From NCBI RefSeq assembly GCF_000430005.1, contig NZ_AUCY01000016.1, forward strand, positions 45,698 through 109,697: a stretch of 64,000 bases of DNA, in the 5' to 3' direction. Below, in pieces: positions 43,325 to 53,033 of the stretch. This DNA comes from Desulfovibrio cuneatus DSM 11391 (GTDB lineage Bacteria; Desulfobacterota; Desulfovibrionia; Desulfovibrionales; Desulfovibrionaceae). Within the stretch, counting starts at the first letter, position 1. Every line of letters starts with the position of its first letter. The position numbers were made by a program, and so were the translations under genes. The notes beneath the pieces were generated by a model. The model worked only from the letters and a program-made list of their open reading frames with translations, was not told the DNA's origin and did no database searches.

Positions 43325-43372
43325 TGGTGCCTCGCAAACGCAGCCGCGCATCATTACGTTTTCGAGGAGCTT

Positions 43373-44644
43373 ATGACTGTCTTTTCACGTAATGCCGCAC
43401 TTTCTTCGTTATTTTCCCTTCACAAACAACGCCTTGCCCTGGAAGAAGGCCTTGCCCCGGAAGCTATTGCCGCTGCTATTGAAGATGGCAGCATGGTGTT
43501 GCTGGGTAACCCGGCCCACCCCCATGTGCAGCCCATTGTGGTGGGCCAGCCCAGCCGGGTTAAGGTAAACGCCAACATTGGCACTTCCCCGCTGAACCAT
43601 TGCCTGCAAACAGAATTGCAAAAAATCGACACTGCGGTTCAGGCAGGGGCAGACACCGTTATGGACCTTTCCATAGCAGGCAACCTGGAAGCCATTCGTA
43701 CGGGCATGCTTGCCCGGTGCAGCGCCCCCCTTGGCACCGTGCCCATGTATGCTGTGGGCCAGGTGTACCTTGACGCCCAGCGCGATATTGCCGAAATGGA
43801 CCCGGAATTGCTGTTTCAGGAAATAGCCAGGCAGGCAGAGCAAGGGGTTGATTTTGTCACCGTACACTGCGGCTTGACCCAGCGCGGGGTAGAATGGGCC
43901 ATGGACGGTAGCCGCCTTATGGGCATTGTTTCCCGCGGGGGGGCCCTGCTTGCCCGCTGGATGCGCCATAACGGCAAGGAAAACCCGCTGCTCACCGACT
44001 TCGACCGTATTGTGGATATTGCCCTGCGCCACAACGTAACGCTTTCCCTGGGCGACGGCCTGCGCCCTGGTGCCGGGTGCGACGCAGGCGATGCCGCCCA
44101 ATTTGAAGAAGTGCTTACCCATGGCAGGCTTGCCCGCCATGCCCTTTCCCGTGGGGTGCAGTGCATGATAGAAGGGCCGGGCCACGTGCGCCTGCATGAA
44201 GTTGCAAGCCAAATACAAACCATTAAACGGCTTACCAACAACGCTCCGCTCTATGTGCTTGGCCCATTGGTAACAGACACTGCCCCCGGCTACGACCACA
44301 TTGCCGGGGCCATTGGCGGGGCAGCGGCTGTGCAGGCAGGGGCAGACTTTTTATGCTACCTTACCCCGGCAGAACACCTTACCTTGCCAGACGTGCATGA
44401 CGTGCGGGCCGGGGTGCTTGCCTCGCGCATTGCGGCCCAGGCGGGGGAAACGGCCCTGGGCAGGCCCCAGGCCATTGCGCGGGAAAATGCCATTTCCAAA
44501 GCCCGGGTTGCCCTGGACTGGGAGGGCATGAGCCAGCTTGCCTACGACCCGGAAATGGTGCGCGCCCGGCGTGAACCCCATAAGCATGAAGAAGCCTGCG
44601 CCATGTGCGGCAAGTTTTGCGCAGTGAAAATGATGCAACCATAA
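43373..44644 (+). CDS. thiC: Phosphomethylpyrimidine synthase ThiC
   Basis: 423 residues, the short form common in anaerobes. Family blocks include NANIGTSPLNHC, GADTVMDLSIAG, HCGLTQRGVEW, SLGDGLRPGAGCDAGDAAQFEE, IEGPGHVRLHEV and PLVTDTAPGYDHIAGAIGGA. The C-terminal iron-sulfur motif is CAMCGKFC (Cys409, 412, 416). It is a radical SAM enzyme that rearranges aminoimidazole ribotide into the thiamin pyrimidine. GAGGAGC precedes the ATG. Expression should be shut off by the upstream TPP riboswitch. Confidence 0.97.
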   Translation: MTVFSRNAALSSLFSLHKQRLALEEGLAPEAIAAAIEDGSMVLLGNPAHPHVQPIVVGQPSRVKVNANIGTSPLNHCLQTELQKIDTAVQAGADTVMDLSIAGNLEAIRTGMLARCSAPLGTVPMYAVGQVYLDAQRDIAEMDPELLFQEIARQAEQGVDFVTVHCGLTQRGVEWAMDGSRLMGIVSRGGALLARWMRHNGKENPLLTDFDRIVDIALRHNVTLSLGDGLRPGAGCDAGDAAQFEEVLTHGRLARHALSRGVQCMIEGPGHVRLHEVASQIQTIKRLTNNAPLYVLGPLVTDTAPGYDHIAGAIGGAAAVQAGADFLCYLTPAEHLTLPDVHDVRAGVLASRIAAQAGETALGRPQAIARENAISKARVALDWEGMSQLAYDPEMVRARREPHKHEEACAMCGKFCAVKMMQP

Positions 44645-44674
44645 ATAACGTAAATATTATTACCGGATACACAA

Positions 44675-44708
44675 ACACGGCTTGCACAATAAACGCTGCA
44701 AGCCGTGT
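44675..44708 (+). terminator. Terminator hairpin after thiC
   Basis: ACACGGCTTGCA and TGCAAGCCGTGT, a perfect 12-bp stem with a 10-nt loop, followed by TGCTTATT. It lies 31 bp after the stop. Confidence 0.7.
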
Positions 44709-44772
44709 TGCTTATTACAATTTCTTGGCCTACCAGTCCGTTACAGCAATGTTGAATACCTCTTGCCACAAA

Positions 44773-44800
44773 TTGTGCTTTATAGTAAACAGAGTATAAA
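44773..44800 (+). promoter_or_regulatory. Likely promoter of the catalase gene
   Basis: TTGTGC (44773-44778), 16-bp spacer and TATAAA (44795-44800). The following 200-bp leader is rich in C and T and has no other feature I can name. Confidence 0.5.
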
Positions 44801-45008
44801 TAGTTTTTCTTTTTCACTGCAATCATTCTTCAGTATCACTCTCTCTCCCTCTCCTCCTTCTTGTGGTACACCAGTTCGTACCCCCCACAAATTTTCCTAC
44901 AGAGAACAGCGTAATTGCCGTAATCCCCTGCAATACAAGGGGAGAGTTCAAAACCCGCTGTCTCCATTCTCTTGTCACACCAACATAGCAACCTTAGGGA
45001 GGTTTCCC

Positions 45009-46439
45009 ATGGCCCACCGCAAGCTCACCACCGCTGCTGGCGTTCCTGTGCCCGACAATAATAACAGTGTCACCGCAGGCCCGCACGGCCCTGTGCTATT
45101 GCAAGACATCTGGCTTTTGGAAAAGCTGGCCCATTTTGACCGGGAAGTCATTCCGGAGCGGCGCATGCACGCCAAAGGTTCCGGCGCGTACGGCACCTTT
45201 ACGGTAACCCACGACATTACCCAATTCACACGGGCAAAACTGTTTGCGGAAATCGGCAAAAAAACAGACGTGTTTGTGCGGTTTTCTACCGTTGCCGGGG
45301 AACGGGGCGCAGCCGATGCCGAACGCGACATTCGCGGTTTTGCCATGAAATTTTATACGGAAGAAGGCAACTGGGACCTTGTAGGCAATAACACCCCGGT
45401 GTTTTACCTGCGCGACCCCTTAAAATTTCCTGACCTGAACCACGTGGTGAAACGTGACCCGCGCACCAACCTGCGCAGTGCAGAACGCAAGTGGGATTTC
45501 TTTTCCCACCTGCCAGAAGCCTTGCACCAGCTCACCATAGACTTTTCCGACAGGGGGTTGCCCCGCTCTTACCGCCACATGCACGGTTTTGGCAGCCACA
45601 CCTTCAGCTTTATCAATGCCCAAAACAAGCGCGTGTGGGTCAAGTTTCACTTTAAAAGCCAGCAAGGTATTGCCTGCCTGACCAATGCGGAAGCTGCCGC
45701 CATTGTTGCCCACGACAGGGAAAGCGCCCAGCGCGATTTATATACCGCCATGGAAAACAAACAATTTCCTCAGTGGAAACTGTTTGTACAAATAATGACC
45801 GAAGAAAAGGCCGCCGCACTGCCCTATAACCCGTTTGACCTGACCAAAGTGTGGTTCCATGGGGATGCCCCCTTGCAGGAAGTGGGCGTGCTGGAACTGA
45901 ACCGCAACCCGGTAAACTATTTTTCCGAAGTGGAACAAGCGGCCTTTAACCCGGCAAACGTTGTGCCCGGCATCAGTTTTTCACCAGACAAAATGCTCCA
46001 GGGCAGGCTGTTCTCCTACGGAGACGCCCAACGCTATCGCCTTGGGGTAAACCACTTCCAAATTCCGGTGAATGCCCCGCGTTGCCCCGTTACTTCCTAC
46101 CACCGCGACGGAGCCATGCGGGTGGACGCCAACAGCGGCGACATAACCTATGAACCCAACAGCCATAACGTGTTCCAGGAACAACCGGAATATAAAGAAC
46201 CACCGCTGCCACTGCACGGCGATGCCTGGCAATGGAACCAGCGGGACGATACGGATTACTTCATCCAGCCAGCCAAACTCTTTGCCCTGCTGGATGCCCC
46301 CCAACGCCAGCGATTCTTCCAAAACATTGCGGAAGACCTGCACGGCGTGCCGGAAAAGATTCTCAAACGGCAGCTTGACCTGTTCCACCTTGTCGACGCC
46401 GCCTACTATGAAGGGGTGGTGAAGGCCATGAAGGGTTAA
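45009..46439 (+). CDS. katA: Monofunctional haem catalase
   Basis: 476 residues, a small-subunit clade catalase. Distal His54 is in [13 protein letters not shown], Asn127 in [12 protein letters not shown], and the proximal haem Tyr near 337 in [14 protein letters not shown]. It splits hydrogen peroxide into water and oxygen in the cytoplasm, protecting an anaerobe from oxygen exposure. AGGGAGG lies before the ATG at 45009; a longer open frame upstream has no ribosome site and covers the leader. Single gene unit, followed by a dispersed repeat four bases after the stop. Confidence 0.97.
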   Translation: MAHRKLTTAAGVPVPDNNNSVTAGPHGPVLLQDIWLLEKLAHFDREVIPERRMHAKGSGAYGTFTVTHDITQFTRAKLFAEIGKKTDVFVRFSTVAGERGAADAERDIRGFAMKFYTEEGNWDLVGNNTPVFYLRDPLKFPDLNHVVKRDPRTNLRSAERKWDFFSHLPEALHQLTIDFSDRGLPRSYRHMHGFGSHTFSFINAQNKRVWVKFHFKSQQGIACLTNAEAAAIVAHDRESAQRDLYTAMENKQFPQWKLFVQIMTEEKAAALPYNPFDLTKVWFHGDAPLQEVGVLELNRNPVNYFSEVEQAAFNPANVVPGISFSPDKMLQGRLFSYGDAQRYRLGVNHFQIPVNAPRCPVTSYHRDGAMRVDANSGDITYEPNSHNVFQEQPEYKEPPLPLHGDAWQWNQRDDTDYFIQPAKLFALLDAPQRQRFFQNIAEDLHGVPEKILKRQLDLFHLVDAAYYEGVVKAMKG

Positions 46440-46444
46440 CCTAA

Positions 46445-46670
46445 GGAAACGCTGATTTATTCCGTTTGGCGGCGTTGCTTCTCTTTCTCCACTCGGGCTG
46501 CGTGGTGATGTGCAGGTGGCAATGCCACCCGCACCCTCCGCCCTCGCTCCACGGCTCGCTACGCTCGCGACTGCCGTCGATTTTAAGGAAACAGCCCTGG
46601 ACGGAAGAGTCCACTCCTGCTTCAAAAAAAGTTCGCGCCTTGCCAAACGAAATAACTACGCGTTTCCAAA
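46445..46670 (+). repeat. MITE-like dispersed repeat, plus orientation
   Basis: Both ends and the core present: GGAAACGCTGATTTATTCCG..TTTGGC at the left, GCCAAACGAAATAACTACGC..GTTTCC at the right, core CTCCACGGCTCGCTACGCTC at about 46547-46566. Starts five bases after the catalase stop. Confidence 0.8.
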
Positions 46671-46702
46671 GTGCCATTTAATCAGTGCTTCCCCAAAATG
46701 AT

Positions 46703-46752
46703 AAGCCCCCTGCCGCATAAGACCTTTCAGGCCGTGCAGCAGGGGGCTTTTG
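46703..46752. terminator. Hairpin between two repeat copies
   Basis: AAGCCCCCTGC pairs with GCAGGGGGCTT and TTTGG follows. It lies between catalase (+) and ahcY (-) and could serve both directions. Confidence 0.6.
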
Positions 46753-46795
46753 GTATCCTTAATATGCCATTAAAACAGAAACCGACTCTTCCGCC

Positions 46796-46945
46796 CTGCC
46801 CCCATTCCCTAAAGCCGACGGCAGTCGCGAGCGTAGCGAGCCGTGGAGCGAGGGCGGAGGGTGCGGGTAGCTTTGCTGCCCGCACATCTCCACGCAGCCC
46901 GAGCGGAGAAATGTCACGCCGCCAAACGGAAAAAAAGAGTGCTTT
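46796..46945 (-). repeat. MITE-like dispersed repeat, minus orientation, one end lost
   Basis: Core (ACGGCAGTCGCGAGCGTAGC at about 46814-46833) and one terminal repeat (GCCAAACGGAAAAAAAGAG..GCTTTC) present in the opposite sense to the copy at 46445. The far end is missing. The terminal repeat touches the ahcY stop codon. Confidence 0.7.
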
Positions 46946-48391
46946 CTAATAGCGGTACCATTCAGACTTGTAGGGCCCTTCCACCGGAACGCTAATGTAG
47001 TCGGCCTGTTCTTTACTCAAGGTGGAAAGCTTTGCCCCAAGGCGACCAAGGTGCAAGCGGGCCACTTCTTCATCCAGGCGTTTCGGCAGGGTATATACCT
47101 GGGGCTTGAGGTCTTTGTTGGAAGCAAGTTCCAGTTGGGCCAGCACCTGGTTGGTGAAGCTGGCGCTCATCACAAAGCTGGGGTGCCCGGTAGCGCAGCC
47201 AAGGTTCATCAAGCGGCCTTCAGCAAGAAGCACAATGGAACGGCCAGAAGGCAGCAACCATTTATCCACCTGGGGCTTGATGTTGGTGCACACGCAGCCT
47301 GCGGTGGTTTCCAGGTATTCCACATCAATTTCGTTATCAAAGTGCCCAATATTACACACAATGGCTTCATCTTTCATGCCCAGCATGTGCCGGCCTTCAA
47401 TCACCTTGTAGTTGCCTGTGGCGGTGACAAAAATGTCGGCTTCGGCAAGGGCGTCTTCCATGGTGGTTACTTCATACCCTTCCATGGCAGCCTGCAAAGC
47501 GCAAATGGGGTCAATTTCCGTAATCAGCACACGGGCACCAAAACCGCGCATGCTCTGGGCGCATCCTTTGCCCACATCGCCATACCCGCACACCAGCACA
47601 ACCTTGCCTGCCACCATAATGTCTGTGGCACGCTTCAGGCCGTCGGCCAACGACTCGCGGCAACCGTACAGGTTGTCGAACTTAGACTTGGTCACGGCAT
47701 CATTCACGTTAATGGCAGGGAACAGCAACTTGCCTTCCTGCTGCATTTGGTACAAACGGTGTACGCCTGTGGTGGTTTCTTCGGAAACGCCTTTCATGGT
47801 TTTGGCAACGGCAGTCCACTTGCCGGGGGTAGCGGCGTGGCTGGCCACAAGGCGGCTCATAACAATGGCCAGTTCCTTGTTGGTTACATGCTCATTGAGC
47901 AGGGAAGGATTTTTTTCAATATCTACACCCTTGTGAATAAGCAGGGTTGCGTCGCCGCCATCATCCACAATCAGGTCGGGGCCGGAACCATCAGGCCAGG
48001 TAAGGGCCATTTCCGTACACCACCAGTATTCTTCCAGGGTTTCGCCTTTCCAGGCAAACACAGCGGCCATGCCGGAATCGGCAATGGCGGCGGCGGCATG
48101 GTCCTGGGTAGAAAAGATGTTGCAGGAAGCCCAGCGCAGGTTTGCCCCCAGGGCATGCAAGGTTTTAATGAGCATGGCAGTTTGAATGGTCATGTGCAAA
48201 GAACCGGCAATTTTCAGCCCTTTCAGGGGCTGTTCCTTGCCAAACTTGGCAATCAACTCCATCAGGCCGGGCATTTCCCGCTCAGAAAGTTGCATTTCCT
48301 TGTGGCCAAATTCGGCCAAGCTCATGTCTGCAACCTTATAAGGAAGGGAAAGGTCCAGGGGCATGGCTTTGGGGAGTGCTGTTGTTGTCAT
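46946..48391 (-). CDS. ahcY: Adenosylhomocysteinase
   Basis: 481 residues. Family markers: [32 protein letters not shown], the NAD-binding [27 protein letters not shown], and the C-terminal KSEWYRY whose Lys/Tyr reach the partner subunit's NAD. It hydrolyses S-adenosylhomocysteine to adenosine and homocysteine in the methyl cycle. GGAGATGAGCC precedes the ATG. The leader holds an inverted repeat CAGTGG..CCACTG (48420-48441) that could be an operator for the SahR-like regulator encoded upstream on the same strand. No SAH riboswitch is recognisable. Confidence 0.97.
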   Translation of the reverse strand: MTTTALPKAMPLDLSLPYKVADMSLAEFGHKEMQLSEREMPGLMELIAKFGKEQPLKGLKIAGSLHMTIQTAMLIKTLHALGANLRWASCNIFSTQDHAAAAIADSGMAAVFAWKGETLEEYWWCTEMALTWPDGSGPDLIVDDGGDATLLIHKGVDIEKNPSLLNEHVTNKELAIVMSRLVASHAATPGKWTAVAKTMKGVSEETTTGVHRLYQMQQEGKLLFPAINVNDAVTKSKFDNLYGCRESLADGLKRATDIMVAGKVVLVCGYGDVGKGCAQSMRGFGARVLITEIDPICALQAAMEGYEVTTMEDALAEADIFVTATGNYKVIEGRHMLGMKDEAIVCNIGHFDNEIDVEYLETTAGCVCTNIKPQVDKWLLPSGRSIVLLAEGRLMNLGCATGHPSFVMSASFTNQVLAQLELASNKDLKPQVYTLPKRLDEEVARLHLGRLGAKLSTLSKEQADYISVPVEGPYKSEWYRY

Positions 48392-48455
48392 GGCTCATCT
48401 CCGTGTTGGGTAATTTTTGCAGTGGTAACAAATGTCCACTGGTTAAATAAAATTT

Positions 48456-48474
48456 TGGAAACATGACGTGTTTC
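48456..48474 (-). terminator. Short hairpin between sahR-like gene and ahcY
   Basis: On the minus strand GGAAACA CGTCA TGTTTCC, followed by AAAATTTTATTT. A weak terminator or processing stem; read-through into ahcY is possible. Confidence 0.4.
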
Positions 48475-48480
48475 CGTGCA

Positions 48481-49398
48481 TTACTCTGCTGTTGCAACCA
48501 TAATATGCAAGCGCAAGCCGCGCTCCACCGGGGCAAGTTCGGCTGCCTTTACGGTAAACCCGGCGCGGGCAAACAGTTGCCTCAATGTCTCTGCCTCAAA
48601 GCCAAGCCAGCGGTCGCCATAATCGCGGCGCATGGTTTCGTCTTCATGGCGGTCAAAATCGGTTAAAACCAGGGTACCACCGGTACGCAACACCCGCCGC
48701 ATTTCCATAAGCGCGTCCAAGGGCGTGGGCAAATGGTGCAGCACCATGTTCAGGCAGGCGCAGTCGGCTTCACCGTCGCGCAGGGGCAGGTGGGAAAGGT
48801 CGCCAATGCGCAGGGAAACACGGTCCAGCTCTGCCGTGAACCGGCGGCGGGCCAGTTCCAGCATACGCAGGGAACCGTCTACCCCAATCACGGTTTGGGC
48901 TATTTCCAGCAACGCAGGAATCATATTCCCAGTGCCACAGCCAAAATCGGCTGCCACAGCGCACGGCTCCAGGTGGCGCGTTACCGCTTCAGCCAGTTGA
49001 AAGCCCCCCAGCACCTCGCGGGAGAGTTTGTCCCAGTCTTCAGCAATGGCATTAAAAAACTGGCGGGTGTTGTTTACCCGTTCGTCCAATAAGGTTTGGG
49101 CCATGCTGCGGTCTGCTTCCAGGGCAGGTTCTTCACTCCAAAAGGGGACAACGGCCTGCAAAAAGTCGCGCTGCGCCCCCTTGGCAGGCACAGAATAGAA
49201 AACCCATAGCCCTTCCCGCCGGGAAACAAGCAACCCGGCATCAGACAAAATTTTTAAATGCCGGGAAATACGCGACTGCCCCATGTCCATAATATGCACA
49301 AGTTCATTCACATTCAGTTCAAACCGCCACAAAATATGTACAAGACGCAGGCGGGTTTCGTCGGCAAGGGCCTTAAACGCAGGAAGCACTTGAAGCAT
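48481..49398 (-). CDS. sahR: SahR-like regulator: ArsR DNA-binding domain plus SAM-methyltransferase-type domain
   Basis: 305 residues from the ATG at 49398; the upstream extension is not supported by a ribosome site. Residues 1-90 are an ArsR winged helix (LADETRLRLVHILWRFE, MGQSRISRHLKILSDAGLL). Residues about 140-300 are a Rossmann methyltransferase fold with ADFGCGTGNMIPAL and VLHHLPTPLDAL. In Desulfovibrio, SahR has this fusion, binds S-adenosylhomocysteine and controls ahcY and methionine genes, and here the gene is directly upstream of ahcY. Whether the domain still methylates anything is not visible. Confidence 0.85.
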   Translation of the reverse strand: MLQVLPAFKALADETRLRLVHILWRFELNVNELVHIMDMGQSRISRHLKILSDAGLLVSRREGLWVFYSVPAKGAQRDFLQAVVPFWSEEPALEADRSMAQTLLDERVNNTRQFFNAIAEDWDKLSREVLGGFQLAEAVTRHLEPCAVAADFGCGTGNMIPALLEIAQTVIGVDGSLRMLELARRRFTAELDRVSLRIGDLSHLPLRDGEADCACLNMVLHHLPTPLDALMEMRRVLRTGGTLVLTDFDRHEDETMRRDYGDRWLGFEAETLRQLFARAGFTVKAAELAPVERGLRLHIMVATAE

Positions 49399-49873
49399 GT
49401 AAACACCCCCCCAACAATGGGAAGAAAAATGCCACCACGGTATTGGCTGGGCAGCCGTGTGAATGAAAGGACGTGAGAACGGATTGGGTAACGCAACCAA
49501 GCGGAAAAATCAGCCTCAACGCACAATGGAAACGCTCAGTTTTTCGTTTGGCAAGGCACAAGTTCATTTTGTGGAAGGGGTGGGCTTCTTTGGCCCTGCC
49601 CTTCCACAAAATGAGCGCGGTAACGCAGCCAAGCGGAAAAATCAGCGTTTCCATAAATCAATTTATCTTGATATCCTACACAGCGCCTCATGCCTTGTCA
49701 ATGCCCTTTCTAGTATTACTATTGTCTCGTGCTACTGGCACAGTGGGCACGTTCCCACTTGACTCGGGCGCATTTCCAAAGCATCATGCAATACGGCTGT
49801 GGTAGCCAGAACTGGCTATCTCCATGAAATGCTTGTTTGTGCTTATTTTTCATTACAACATTCAGGACCCCCC
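49399..49873. other. Intergenic region between sahR-like gene and ispA, with repeats
   Basis: 475 bp with no gene. A repeat fragment (GTAACGCAACCAAGCGGAAA, 49487-49506) precedes a full short repeat at 49528-49652. The rest holds no hairpin or promoter I can name with confidence. Confidence 0.6.
49528..49652 (-). repeat. MITE-like dispersed repeat, short copy, minus orientation
   Basis: Begins GGAAACGCTCAGTTTTTCG then TTTGGCAAGGC and ends AGCCAAGCGGAAAAATCAGC then GTTTCC. The centre (CATTTTGTGGAAGGG / CCCTTCCACAAAATG) is itself an inverted repeat, unlike the centre of the other copies. Confidence 0.75.
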
Positions 49874-50791
49874 ATGCCCAATATCCTCCCCCTTTCCGAA
49901 GTAAAAACGACGGTTGCCCTTCAAGGAACAATTATTGAGGCATGGCTTGCAAAGTGCCTACACGGTGGTGCCCTGCCGCCTGGCCTGCGCAGCGCCATGG
50001 AATACAGCTTGCTGGCAGGGGGCAAACGACTACGCCCCATTCTTTGCCTTGTTAGTGCGCGTCTATTTGGCCTGGCAGGGGAAGCAGCCCTGCCGTTTGC
50101 CGCGGCCATTGAGTGCATTCATACCTATTCCCTTATTCACGACGACCTGCCTGCCATGGACAACGACGACCTGCGCCGGGGCAAGCCTTCAAACCACAAG
50201 CAGTTTGACGAAGCCACCGCCATTTTGGCAGGGGACGCCCTGCTTACTGACGCATTTGCCTTCATGGCTGGGGTGCAGGAAATACCCGCCCACCGCGTGC
50301 TACGAGCCCTTGCCCTGGTGGCAGAAGCCGCAGGTTCAAGTGGCATGGTAGGGGGACAATTTTTAGACATGCTTTACACAGGCGCTGCCCTGCAAGGCAA
50401 AACCGTTTCCCTGGAACAACTGGCAACCATGCACGCCATGAAAACTGGGGCCTTGCTCCGCTGCCCGTGTGAAGCTGGGGCAGTGCTGGCAGGCGCGCCG
50501 GAAGAAGCTGTGCAGGCTATGCGCCGCTACGGGGCTTCCCTTGGTGCGGCCTTCCAGATTACCGATGATATTTTGGATGAAACAGGCACGGAAGAAACCC
50601 TGGGCAAACCTGTGGGCAGCGACAAAGACATGGGCAAAACAACCTACCCTTCCCTGCTTGGGCTTGAGCACAGCACACGCCTTGCGGCAGAACATGCTGC
50701 CGCAGCAACCCAGGCTCTTGCCCCGTTTCATGGGCCGGAGGCAGCGCTCTTACGCGGGCTTGCGGAATATGTTATAAACAGGGTATCATAA
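49874..50791 (+). CDS. ispA: Polyprenyl (farnesyl/geranylgeranyl) diphosphate synthase
   Basis: 305 residues from the ATG at 49874. AGGA upstream is weak and a GTG at 49799 is the alternative. First Asp-rich motif: HDDLPAMDNDDLRRG; second: FQITDDILDETGTEE. GGKRLRPIL and GKTTYPSLLG are also typical. It condenses isopentenyl diphosphate with allylic diphosphates to make C15-C20 prenyl chains for quinones and cell wall carriers. The next gene is dxs, as in many proteobacteria. Confidence 0.92.
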   Translation: MPNILPLSEVKTTVALQGTIIEAWLAKCLHGGALPPGLRSAMEYSLLAGGKRLRPILCLVSARLFGLAGEAALPFAAAIECIHTYSLIHDDLPAMDNDDLRRGKPSNHKQFDEATAILAGDALLTDAFAFMAGVQEIPAHRVLRALALVAEAAGSSGMVGGQFLDMLYTGAALQGKTVSLEQLATMHAMKTGALLRCPCEAGAVLAGAPEEAVQAMRRYGASLGAAFQITDDILDETGTEETLGKPVGSDKDMGKTTYPSLLGLEHSTRLAAEHAAAATQALAPFHGPEAALLRGLAEYVINRVS

Positions 50792-50950
50792 TTTTTTTCC
50801 GCAGGGCCATGGCACCCTGGGCAACTTGCCCAGCCTCATAATACATCCATTATAATAATGGTACCCTAGCGTTCCCCCAAGCTCCCCAAGAGCACCAAAA
50901 AACATGTAGAATAATTGCCGCGTTCATGCGGCCCAGCAGGAAGCACCACA

Positions 50951-52945
50951 GTGAGCACCATGCAAAAGGCTCTTACCCCACCCTTACTTGCCACCACCAA
51001 AGACATTGGCGCAGAGGCACCGGAATGCTGCCTAGCCACTGGAGTGGTGCTGCCAAACCTGACGCACCCGGCGCAGGTGGCCACGCTTTCCTTACCAGAG
51101 CTGCACAAATTGGCGCAAGAAATTCGTACTGAAATTATTACCACCACCTCGCGCAACGGGGGGCATGTGGGGCCTTCCCTGGGCGTGGTGGAACTTACCC
51201 TTGCCATGCTTGCCGAATTTAACCCGGAGCAGGACAAAATTATTTGGGACGTCGGCCACCAGGCCTATGCCTACAAGCTGCTCACAGGACGAAAAGACCA
51301 GTTTCACACCCTGCGCCAGTTGGGGGGTATAAGCGGGTTTCCCCGCCGGGAAGAAAGCCCGTATGACCATTTTGGCGTTGGCCATTCTTCCACCTCCATT
51401 TCCTCTGGTTTGGGCATGGCTGTGGCGCGAGACATGAAAGGGGAAAAGCACCACGTAGTTTCGGTTATTGGCGACGGTGCCCTGACGGCAGGCCTTGCCT
51501 TTGAAGGTATGAACCAGGTTGGGGCCAGGGGCCGTCCGTTCATTGTTATTTTGAACGACAATGAAATGTCCATCAGCAAAAACGTGGGGGCACTTTCCCT
51601 GTTCATGAGCCGCAACCTTTCTGCCCGGTGGGTACGCCGGGTAAAAAAAGAAGTGGAAGGCTTTTTGAAAAGCATGCCCGGCATTGGCGAAGACCTGTAC
51701 GAAATAGCCCGGCGCAGCAAACACAGTTTCAAAAACTTCTTCACCCCCGGTATTTTGTTTGAAGCCTTAAACTTCAACTATATTGGCGCGGTGGATGGCC
51801 ACGATATTGAAGCCTTGCAAAAAGTTTTGCGCCTTGCCAAAACCCTGGAAAAACCCGTGCTGGTGCATGTGCTTACCCAAAAAGGAAAAGGCTTTGCCCC
51901 GGCAGAGGCCAGCCCGGAAGCATTCCACGGCGTAGGCCGCTTTGACCCGGAAACAGGCACCATGGAAACAGGGCCAACACAGCCGGAAAGTTATACCGCA
52001 GTTTTTGGAAAAACGCTCTGTGCCCTGGCAGAACAAGACCCCCGCGTGGTGGCCATTACGGCTGCCATGCCCGCAGGCACAGGCCTTAGCCAGTTTGCCC
52101 AGCAGTTTCCAGACCGTTTTTTTGATGTGGGTATATGTGAACAGCATGCCCTAACCTTTGCTGCTGGCCTTGCCACCCAAGGGTTTAAGCCATTTGTGTG
52201 CGTGTATTCCACCTTTATGCAACGTGCCTACGACCAAATTGTGCATGACGTGTGCGTACAAAACCTGCCTGTTACCCTGTGCCTAGACAGGGCCGGGCTG
52301 GTGGGGGAAGACGGTGCCACCCACCACGGTGTATTTGATATTTCTTTTCTGCGGCACATACCAAACATGGCTATGGTGGCCCCCAAAAACGAACAGGAAT
52401 TACGCCATGCCCTTGCCACAGCCCTTGCCCACAACGGTCCTTTTGCCCTGCGCTACCCACGCGGGGCAGGTACAGGAACCCAGCCAGAACCGTTACAGCC
52501 CTTGCCCCTGGGGGAAGCCGAATGGCTTGAAGAACACAACGGGGGCATTGCCCTGCTGGCCCTTGGCAACTGCGTGGCACCAACTTTGCAAGCAGCACAG
52601 AGCCTGCATGAAGAAGGCATTTACTGCTCAGTTATTAACGCCAGGTGGATTAAACCCTTGCCGGAAAATGACCTAAAGAAAATTGCCGCAACGCACGATA
52701 AAGTACTTATAGTAGAAGAGCACTCCCTTGCCGGGGGCTTTTCTTCCGCAGTTTTGGAATTTTTTGCCGACGCAGCACTCCCCTGCGTCCCCCTGGTGGA
52801 TCGCATTGGTTTGCCCGATGCATTTGTGGAACATGGCTCTGCCATGAAACTGCGAGAACTGCACGGGCTACACGCCCAGGGCATTGCCCAGCGCATTCGC
52901 CAACTTGCTGCAAAAATTCCAACCGGGTGCAACGCAACAGAATAA
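50951..52945 (+). CDS. dxs: 1-deoxy-D-xylulose-5-phosphate synthase
   Basis: 664 residues from the GTG at 50951, which has AGGAAG seven bases before; the ATG at 50960 is the alternative. Thiamin diphosphate motif: VIGDGALTAGLAFEGMN..ILNDN. GGHVGPSLGVVELT, HFGVGHSSTSIS, GICEQHALTFAAG and the transketolase domain follow. The N-terminus carries about 40 residues more than common Dxs. It makes DXP from pyruvate and glyceraldehyde 3-phosphate, the first step of the MEP isoprenoid route, and pairs with ispA upstream. Confidence 0.96.
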   Translation: MSTMQKALTPPLLATTKDIGAEAPECCLATGVVLPNLTHPAQVATLSLPELHKLAQEIRTEIITTTSRNGGHVGPSLGVVELTLAMLAEFNPEQDKIIWDVGHQAYAYKLLTGRKDQFHTLRQLGGISGFPRREESPYDHFGVGHSSTSISSGLGMAVARDMKGEKHHVVSVIGDGALTAGLAFEGMNQVGARGRPFIVILNDNEMSISKNVGALSLFMSRNLSARWVRRVKKEVEGFLKSMPGIGEDLYEIARRSKHSFKNFFTPGILFEALNFNYIGAVDGHDIEALQKVLRLAKTLEKPVLVHVLTQKGKGFAPAEASPEAFHGVGRFDPETGTMETGPTQPESYTAVFGKTLCALAEQDPRVVAITAAMPAGTGLSQFAQQFPDRFFDVGICEQHALTFAAGLATQGFKPFVCVYSTFMQRAYDQIVHDVCVQNLPVTLCLDRAGLVGEDGATHHGVFDISFLRHIPNMAMVAPKNEQELRHALATALAHNGPFALRYPRGAGTGTQPEPLQPLPLGEAEWLEEHNGGIALLALGNCVAPTLQAAQSLHEEGIYCSVINARWIKPLPENDLKKIAATHDKVLIVEEHSLAGGFSSAVLEFFADAALPCVPLVDRIGLPDAFVEHGSAMKLRELHGLHAQGIAQRIRQLAAKIPTGCNATE

Positions 52946-53033
52946 GGCACATGCTAAACGCTTCCCCAAGCGCAAAAGCTGTGCTACAGTGTGCATTCAC
53001 ACGTAACAACACACCACGAAAGGTATTGGCTGC

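Noticed and set aside
48392..48480. SAH riboswitch before ahcY
   Set aside because: The short leader lacks the SAH aptamer consensus and has only small inverted repeats. Control by the neighbouring SahR-like regulator is the simpler reading.
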